This document shows positions 58,920 to 64,000 of a stretch of 64,000 bases of DNA, piece by piece. The stretch is from Mycobacterium rhizamassiliense (GTDB taxonomy: Bacteria; Actinomycetota; Actinomycetes; Mycobacteriales; Mycobacteriaceae): assembly GCF_900157375.1 (NCBI RefSeq), contig NZ_LT721901.1:924365-988364 (forward strand), read 5' to 3'. The position numbers and the translations under genes are program-made. The notes under the pieces were generated by a model, which searched no databases, was not told the origin of the DNA, and saw nothing but the letters and a program-made list of their open reading frames with translations. Within the stretch, counting starts at the first letter, position 1, and the number at the start of each line of letters is the position of its first letter.

Positions 58920-60296
58920 ATGTCGCGCCATCGCGTCGTCGTCATCGGTAGTGGATTCGGCGGGCTGAATGCGGCCAAGGCGCTCAAGCGCGCCGACGTC
59001 GACGTCACCCTCATCTCGAAGACCACCACCCACCTGTTCCAGCCGCTGCTCTATCAGGTGGCCACCGGCATCCTGTCCGAGGGCGAGATCGCCCCGGTCA
59101 CCAGGCTGATCCTGCAGCGGCAGAAGAACGTCCAGGTGCTGCTCGGCGAGGTCTGCGACGTCAATCTCACGGCCAACACGGTGACATCGAAGCTGATGGG
59201 CATGGAGACTGTGTCGCCCTTCGACAGCCTGATCGTGGCCGCCGGCGCCCAGCAGTCTTACTTCGGCAACGACGAGTTCGCGACCTACGCGCCCGGGATG
59301 AAGACGATCGACGACGCGCTGGAGCTGCGCGGGCGCATCCTCGGCGCGTTCGAGGCCGCCGAGTTCACCGACGATCCCGTCGAGCGGGAACGCCGGCTGA
59401 CGTTCGTCGTGGTCGGCGCCGGACCCACGGGCGTGGAGGTGGCGGGCCAGATCAAGGAGCTCGCCCACCGCACGCTGAAGCAGGCGTTTCGGACCATCGA
59501 GCCCCGCGACTGCCGGGTGATCCTGCTCGACGCCGCGCCCGCGGTGTTGCCGCCGATGGGCGAGAAGCTGGGCCTCAAGGCGCAACAGCGGCTGGAAAAG
59601 ATGGGCGTCGAGGTCCAGCTCAACGCGATGGTCAGCACCGTCGACTACCTGGGCCTCACGGTGAAAGACCAGGACGGCACCGAGCGCCGGATCGAATGCG
59701 CGTGCAAGGTCTGGGCCGCCGGCGTCCAGGCCAGCTCGCTGGGCAAGATCATCGCCGACCAGTCCGACGGCACCGAGGTCGACCGGGCGGGGCGGGTGAT
59801 CGTCGAGCCCGACCTGACCGTCAAGGGCCATCCGAACGTCTTCATCGTCGGCGACCTGATGTCCTTCCCCGGCGTGCCCGGCATGGCCCAGGGCGCGATC
59901 CAGGGCGCGCACTACGCCACGACGTTGATCAAGCACATGGTGAAGGGCACCGACGACCCGGCGACCCGAAAGCCGTTCAGCTACTTCGACAAGGGCAGCA
60001 TGGCGACCATCTCGCGGTTCAGCGCCGTCGCACAGGTCGGCAAGCTGGAGTTCGGCGGCTTCATCGCCTGGCTGGCGTGGCTCGGGCTGCACCTGCTCTA
60101 TCTGGTCGGCTTCAAGAACAGGTTCACCACGGTGATCGCCTGGTTCATCACCTTCCTGGGCGACGGGCGCAGCCAGATGGCCATCACCAACCAGATGATG
60201 TACGCCCGGGTGGTGACGAACTGGATGGAATCCCACACCCAGGAAGCGATGGAGGCCGAGGCGGCCGAGCAGGCCCGAGAAAGGGCGGCGGGCTAG
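58920..60296 (+). CDS. ndhA: type II NADH dehydrogenase
   Basis: 458 residues, monotopic membrane flavoprotein passing electrons from NADH to menaquinone without proton pumping. FAD site VVVIGSGFGGLNAAKAL, quinone-site-linked LFQPLLYQVATGILSEGEIAP, NADH site FVVVGAGPTGVEVAGQI, and FIVGDLMSFPGVPGMAQGAIQ followed by a C-terminal membrane helix (FIAWLAWLGLHLLYLVGF). AAGGGA before the ATG at 58920. M. tuberculosis has ndh and ndhA; ndhA is chosen from its place beside metZ. The 241 bases upstream hold TACGGT (58855-58860) as a -10 candidate and nothing coding. Confidence 0.9.
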   Translation: MSRHRVVVIGSGFGGLNAAKALKRADVDVTLISKTTTHLFQPLLYQVATGILSEGEIAPVTRLILQRQKNVQVLLGEVCDVNLTANTVTSKLMGMETVSPFDSLIVAAGAQQSYFGNDEFATYAPGMKTIDDALELRGRILGAFEAAEFTDDPVERERRLTFVVVGAGPTGVEVAGQIKELAHRTLKQAFRTIEPRDCRVILLDAAPAVLPPMGEKLGLKAQQRLEKMGVEVQLNAMVSTVDYLGLTVKDQDGTERRIECACKVWAAGVQASSLGKIIADQSDGTEVDRAGRVIVEPDLTVKGHPNVFIVGDLMSFPGVPGMAQGAIQGAHYATTLIKHMVKGTDDPATRKPFSYFDKGSMATISRFSAVAQVGKLEFGGFIAWLAWLGLHLLYLVGFKNRFTTVIAWFITFLGDGRSQMAITNQMMYARVVTNWMESHTQEAMEAEAAEQARERAAG

Positions 60297-61513
60297 CTGA
60301 GGGCCTGGTCGATATCGGCGATCAGATCGTCGGTGCCTTCCAGGCCGACCGAGATCCGCACCACGCCGTCGCCCAGCCCGATCGCGGCTCGGCCCTCCGG
60401 GCCCATCGCCCGGTGTGTCGTCGTAGCGGGATGTGTGACAAGCGATTTGGCGTCACCGAGGTTGTTCGAGATGTCGATCAGCGCCAGCTTGTCCAGCACC
60501 TCGAAGGCCCGCTGCTTGGCGGCGCCCTCGGCCGCCTTCAGCTCGAACGTGAGCACCGTCCCGCCGCCGGACATCTGCCGCTTGGCCAGGTCGTACTGCG
60601 GATGCGACGCCAGATACGGGTAGCGCACCCAGCTCACCGCCGGATGCGTCTCCAAGAATTCGGCGATGCGGTGTGCCGAAGAATTGCTGTGCTGCACGCG
60701 AATGGCAAGTGTCTCAAGGCCTTTCAGCAGCACCCAGGCGTTGAATGCGCTCATCGCCGGGCCGGTGTGGCGCATCAGCTTCTGCACCGGGCCGTCGATG
60801 TACTCCTTGTCGCCCAGGATCGCACCGCCGAGCACCCGGCCCTGGCCGTCGATGTGCTTGGTCCCGGAGTACACCACCACGTCGACCCCGAGCGGAAACC
60901 CTTGTTGCAGCAGCGGCGTGGCAAAGACGTTGTCCAGCACCACTTTTGCACCCGCGGCATGGGCCAGCTCGGTGACCGCGGCGATGTCCACCAGCGACTG
61001 CATCGGGTTCGACGGTGTCTCGAAGAACACCGCCTGCGTGGGCACCGACAGGGCCTGCTCCCACTGGGAAAGGTCCTCACCGTCGACGAAGACGGTCTCG
61101 ACCCCCCAGCGCGGCAGGATCTCGTTGCACACCACGAAGCACGATCCGAACAGGCTGCGCGCGGCCACCAGTCGATCGCCCGCGCCCAGCAGCGCACCCA
61201 GCGAGGTGAACACCGCGGCCATGCCGCTGGCCGTGGCGAATGCCGCTGGCGCGCCCTCGATCAGGCGCAGCCGCTCCTCGAACATCGTGACGGTGGGGTT
61301 GCCGTAGCGCGAGTACACGAAGTGGTCCACCTCGCCGGTGAACGACTGCTCCGCGATGGCCGCCGTCGGGTAGATGTAGCCCGACGTCAAAAACATCGCC
61401 TCGGCGGTCTCGTCGAACCCGGACCGCAGCAGTCCGCCGCGCACTCCAATGGTGGCTTGGTCCACGCCGTCGGGCAGCGCCTTCGGGGTGCGGACCGAAT
61501 CGCTATCGGTCAT
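60293..61513 (-). CDS. metZ: O-succinylhomoserine sulfhydrylase
   Basis: 406 residues, PLP enzyme of the Cys/Met-metabolism family. It makes homocysteine directly from O-succinylhomoserine and sulfide. Marks: HFVYSRYGNPTVTMFEERL, FATASGMAAVF, FFETPSNPMQSLVDI, VVLDNVFATPLLQQG, and the Schiff-base Lys in VVYSGTKHIDGQGR. Start ATG 61513. Its stop shares the CTAG with the ndhA stop. A rhodanese gene stands seven bases upstream, so sulfur transfer may be linked. Confidence 0.95.
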   Translation of the reverse strand: MTDSDSVRTPKALPDGVDQATIGVRGGLLRSGFDETAEAMFLTSGYIYPTAAIAEQSFTGEVDHFVYSRYGNPTVTMFEERLRLIEGAPAAFATASGMAAVFTSLGALLGAGDRLVAARSLFGSCFVVCNEILPRWGVETVFVDGEDLSQWEQALSVPTQAVFFETPSNPMQSLVDIAAVTELAHAAGAKVVLDNVFATPLLQQGFPLGVDVVVYSGTKHIDGQGRVLGGAILGDKEYIDGPVQKLMRHTGPAMSAFNAWVLLKGLETLAIRVQHSNSSAHRIAEFLETHPAVSWVRYPYLASHPQYDLAKRQMSGGGTVLTFELKAAEGAAKQRAFEVLDKLALIDISNNLGDAKSLVTHPATTTHRAMGPEGRAAIGLGDGVVRISVGLEGTDDLIADIDQALS

Positions 61514-61520
61514 CGCGGGA

Positions 61521-61937
61521 TCAGCCCTGTTTCCACGGCAATCCGAGTGCGCGCCAACCGGTTTCGCCCCGGTGTCCCAGCGCGTCCAGATTTCCCTCGA
61601 AGCCGTCCAGCACGTTGTAGGACGGGGCGATGCCCGCCTCTGTGGCGACCTCGGCGGCACCGATGGAGCGGTTGCCCGAGCGACACAGGAAGACGACCGG
61701 CCGTTCCCCCTGCGCCGACGGCACCTGCTCCTGCAGTTCTTTGAGGAAGTTCTCGTTGTGGCGCCCGTCGGACGTGTTCCATTCGATGTAGACCACGTCG
61801 CGGCCCAAGCTGGACAGATCCGGCACCCCGACGAACCGCCATTCCGCGTCGGTGCGCACGTCGACCAGGACCGCGTCAGGGTTGTCGCTGAGCAGCTTCC
61901 ATGCGTCCAGCGGCGTGATGTCTCCTGCGTAGCTCAT
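61521..61937 (-). CDS. rhodanese-like sulfurtransferase (Rv0390-like)
   Basis: 138 residues, single rhodanese domain: AVLVDVRTDAEWRFVGVPD, VVYIEWNTSDG, the active loop VVFLCRSGNRSIGAA with the persulfide Cys, and YNVLDGFEGNLDALGHRG. It carries sulfur as a persulfide; the neighbour metZ suggests delivery for homocysteine synthesis, although sulfide is the usual donor. ATG 61937; purT ends 19 bases upstream. Confidence 0.92.
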   Translation of the reverse strand: MSYAGDITPLDAWKLLSDNPDAVLVDVRTDAEWRFVGVPDLSSLGRDVVYIEWNTSDGRHNENFLKELQEQVPSAQGERPVVFLCRSGNRSIGAAEVATEAGIAPSYNVLDGFEGNLDALGHRGETGWRALGLPWKQG

Positions 61938-61956
61938 TCGCGTGAGTCTGGCATAT

Positions 61957-63198
61957 TCAGCTGGGCCGCTGCGAATCCGTGGTCGCCGCACCGGACAGGG
62001 CGGCGGCCGCGTCGCGGGCGCGGTCACGGGCGGCCGCGACATCCGGGCCCATGGCCAGCGCCACGCCCAGCTGCCGCGTCGAGCCCCGGCCGAACACGCG
62101 GAGGTCGGTCTCCGGCACACCGAGCGCGCCGGCCAGCGCGTCCGCGCTGAGCGACCCGGCGGCCGGTGCGCGGTCGCCGTCGCGCCCGCGGTTGATCGCG
62201 CGTGCGGCCGCCGGCGAGATCATCAGCGTGTCCACCGGCAGACCCAGGATCGCGCGGGCCTGCAGCTCGAATGCCGAAAGCCGCTGGCTGCGCAGCGTCA
62301 CCCAGGCGGTCTGCGGCAGCCGGGCGCTGATGCTGGCGAAGTACACCTCGTCGCCGTTGACCATCAGCTCGACGCTGAACACGCCGCGGCCGCCGAGCGC
62401 CTTGACGATCCGCGCCCCGATCGACTTGGCGGCGTCGGTCGCGGCCGGGGTCAGGTGCTGCGGCTGCCAGGATTCCTGCACGTCACCCTGGACGCCGCGG
62501 TGCCCGATGGGCGAGCAGAACTCGATCACCGGACCCTTCGGGCCCTCGCTGCGGATTGCGAGCAGCGTGACGTAAAACTCGACCTCTACCACCGTCTCGG
62601 CCAGCACCCGCTGCCGCTCGGGCGGCGCCGATCCCACGGCCCGCTCCCAGGCCGTCTCGAGGTCGCCGGGCCCCCGGACCACCGAACGCCGGTCGCCGAC
62701 GGGCCCGGCGGCCGGTTCGACCAGCAGCTGCGAGCCGGCGTGGGCGGCCACCGCCTTGAGGTCGCCCAGCGACCCGACGAACCAGAACGGCGCGGTCGGC
62801 AGGCCCAGCTCGTCGGCAGCCAGCCGGCGCAACGCTTCGCGGTCGGAGGTGAGCCGGACGGTCCGGGCATTGGGCACCAGCTCGGTGAGCTCGTGGTCGT
62901 GGTCGGCCGCCAGCGACTCGAGGGCGTCGACGGAAACCGCATCGGCGGCCGTCACCACGAAGTCGGGCTGCAGCCGCTTGATCAGCGCCGACACCTCGCC
63001 GTCATCGGTCATCGGCAGCACCAGCGATTGGTCGGCCACCGAGTGCGCGGGCGCGTCGGGGTGGTCGTCGACGGCAATCACCTCGGCGCCGAGATGCCGC
63101 AGGGCGATCGCCAGCTCGCGGCTGAGTTCGTCGGATCCGAGCAGGACTATTCGGGGCCGCAGGGGCTCATGCTGTCCTTCGGTCACGCCATCGGTCAC
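61957..63198 (-). CDS. purT: formate-dependent phosphoribosylglycinamide formyltransferase PurT
   Basis: 413 residues, ATP-grasp enzyme. It makes formyl-GAR in purine synthesis with formate and ATP instead of formyl-THF. PRIVLLGSDELSRELAIALR (GAR site), AVDDHPDAPAH, SLGDLKAVAAHAGSQLLVEP, ETVVEVEFYVTLLAIR, GRGVFSVELMV and ISARLPQTAWVTL are recognisable. Some ATP-grasp positions differ from E. coli PurT, such as the VEPAAG stretch instead of a longer ATP-loop, so activity should be checked. Confidence 0.9.
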   Translation of the reverse strand: MTDGVTEGQHEPLRPRIVLLGSDELSRELAIALRHLGAEVIAVDDHPDAPAHSVADQSLVLPMTDDGEVSALIKRLQPDFVVTAADAVSVDALESLAADHDHELTELVPNARTVRLTSDREALRRLAADELGLPTAPFWFVGSLGDLKAVAAHAGSQLLVEPAAGPVGDRRSVVRGPGDLETAWERAVGSAPPERQRVLAETVVEVEFYVTLLAIRSEGPKGPVIEFCSPIGHRGVQGDVQESWQPQHLTPAATDAAKSIGARIVKALGGRGVFSVELMVNGDEVYFASISARLPQTAWVTLRSQRLSAFELQARAILGLPVDTLMISPAAARAINRGRDGDRAPAAGSLSADALAGALGVPETDLRVFGRGSTRQLGVALAMGPDVAAARDRARDAAAALSGAATTDSQRPS

Positions 63199-63239
63199 GA
63201 GCTAAGGATATGTGTGCCCGCAGCGGGGCGGCGGATTCC

Positions 63240-63890
63240 TCAGGGCTGGCCAGGAAGTAGCTGCACCATCAGGCCGTTGGCTTCGGCCAACAGCGTGTCC
63301 CCAGAGTCGCGGGAGTCGACCAGTTCCGCGGAGACGAACGCCTTGCGTCCCTCGGTGCGGTCGACCCGTCCGCGCACCACCAGCGGCGCGTCGATCGGGG
63401 TGATCTTGCGGTAGTCGACGTGCAGGAACGCCGTGCGGCTGATCGGCCGGTTCGACGCGTGCGACACCATCCCAAACATGTGGTCGAACAGCAGCGGCAG
63501 CACCCCGCCGTGCACGGCCATGTTGCCGCCGACGTGAAAGCGGGTGAAGTGGCCCCGCATCTCGCAGCCGTCGGGCTCGTAGCGCGTCAACGTCCACGGT
63601 GGCAACAGCAGACTGCCCATGCCGGGCAACCCGGGTGTCCGGCCGGACGGCGCCTGGCCCTCGATCGCGGACTGAAACGGCCCGAGCAGCTCGGCCAGCG
63701 CCGCGACGCGGTCGGCCGCGTCGTCCCACACGTCGTCGGCCGGGTCGGCCGACACGGACAGGTCCTGCAGCCGGCGCATGGCCGCCACGAAGCGCCCGAA
63801 TCCGGGACCCGGGCTGGCCACCCCGTATTCGGGGAAACCGCCGTGGTGTTCGTACTCCGGGTCGAGCTCTTTGGGATCGGGTTCGGTCAC
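63240..63890 (-). CDS. PaaI-type hotdog thioesterase (Rv0356c-like)
   Basis: 216 residues. A hotdog fold spans about residues 100-210 with [20 protein letters not shown] (central helix and catalytic acid) and [20 protein letters not shown]. The first 90 residues are an extra helical part. It probably hydrolyses acyl-CoA thioesters. The GTG overlaps the purA stop (GTGA), an arrangement also found in M. tuberculosis for Rv0357c-Rv0356c. 41 bases separate it from purT. Confidence 0.88.
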
Positions 63891-64000
63891 CGCCGCGCCG
63901 CCAGCACGTCGCGGCGCACGATGGTCTGATCCCGGCCCGGGCCCACACCGATGCACGAAACATGGGCTCCCGCAAGCTCTTCCAGCCGCAACACGTAGTC
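63887..64000 (-). CDS. purA: adenylosuccinate synthetase, C-terminal fragment (runs off right edge)
   Basis: 37 C-terminal codons and a stop: [20 protein letters not shown] followed by [11 protein letters not shown]. The segment IxVGPxRxQTI is the usual end of PurA, which makes adenylosuccinate from IMP and aspartate. The rest lies beyond the window. The start is not visible. Coupled by GTGA to the thioesterase. Confidence 0.85.

Overview
The window is a GC-rich actinobacterial chromosome segment, almost certainly from a slow-growing non-tuberculous Mycobacterium (Mycobacterium avium complex-like is plausible but not proven). The backbone carries genes I recognise from the M. tuberculosis interval Rv0389-Rv0439 in the same order, read in the opposite orientation: moeA2, psd, pssA, sodC, virR, def, xthA, thiC/thiD, lpqM, lpqL, thiG/thiS/thiO, thiE, mutT3, glnX/glnH/pknG, ackA/pta, fgd1, fadE7, an ndh-type gene, metZ and purT. 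All comparisons with M. tuberculosis are from memory; no alignment was run. I found no rRNA, tRNA, CRISPR array, phage or IS transposase.

Layout. 1-2.2 kb: the end of an alpha/beta hydrolase, then a leftward VOC protein plus Baeyer-Villiger-type monooxygenase. 2.2-8.3 kb: an SDR, moeA, then the tightly overlapping psd-pssA-AAA ATPase operon (phosphatidylethanolamine synthesis). 8.3-14.1 kb: an accessory block with a TetR regulator, a tandem SRPBCC-like protein, an MFS exporter with a frameshifted N-terminus, an SDR, an enoyl-CoA hydratase and an F420-type oxidoreductase. 14.1-21.1 kb: a leftward group (Lon-N-like, YbdK ligase, sodC, virR, DUF3263) and a rightward group (def, GNAT, xthA, two small proteins that share a WP motif). 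21.1-25.5 kb: a TPP riboswitch, thiC-thiD-hydrolase, small membrane proteins and a DUF4190 protein whose 5' end carries a 40-bp tandem duplication. 25.6-32.5 kb: lipoprotein proteases (LpqM, LpqL and a degenerate LpqL paralogue), small membrane and secreted proteins and an SGNH hydrolase. 32.5-35.9 kb: thiG-thiS-thiO under a second TPP riboswitch, divergent thiE, and mutT3. 36-40.7 kb: the glnX-glnH-pknG amino-acid-sensing operon. 40.7-44.3 kb: an accessory block (AbiEi/DUF559-like nuclease, DUF1800, Tat-exported DUF1501) bounded by two same-orientation copies of a 60-bp palindromic element. 44.3-48.6 kb: fgd1-pta-ackA. 48.6-54.7 kb: a metallo-beta-lactamase-fold protein, a YnfA protein and a leftward operon of one GNAT and three flavin-dependent monooxygenases, then a SAM methyltransferase. 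54.7-64 kb: DUF3054, fadE7, a secreted protein, a 38-codon small ORF, idi, a UbiA prenyltransferase, a type II NADH dehydrogenase, metZ, a rhodanese, purT, a thioesterase and the C-terminus of purA.

Working together: the thiamine genes form three separately transcribed units, two with TPP riboswitches. Psd and PssA make membrane phospholipid. GlnX, GlnH and PknG form a known sensor-to-kinase pathway. AckA and Pta run acetate metabolism next to Fgd1, the source of reduced F420. Many genes start directly at a predicted +1 (TANNNT, then 5-8 nt, then ATG/GTG), which fits the abundant leaderless transcription of mycobacteria and helped choose starts. Least explained are the repeat-bounded DUF559/DUF1800/DUF1501 block, the triple-monooxygenase operon, the zinc-ligand-deficient LpqL paralogue, and the palindrome that supplies both -10 boxes of the thiE/thiO divergent promoter.
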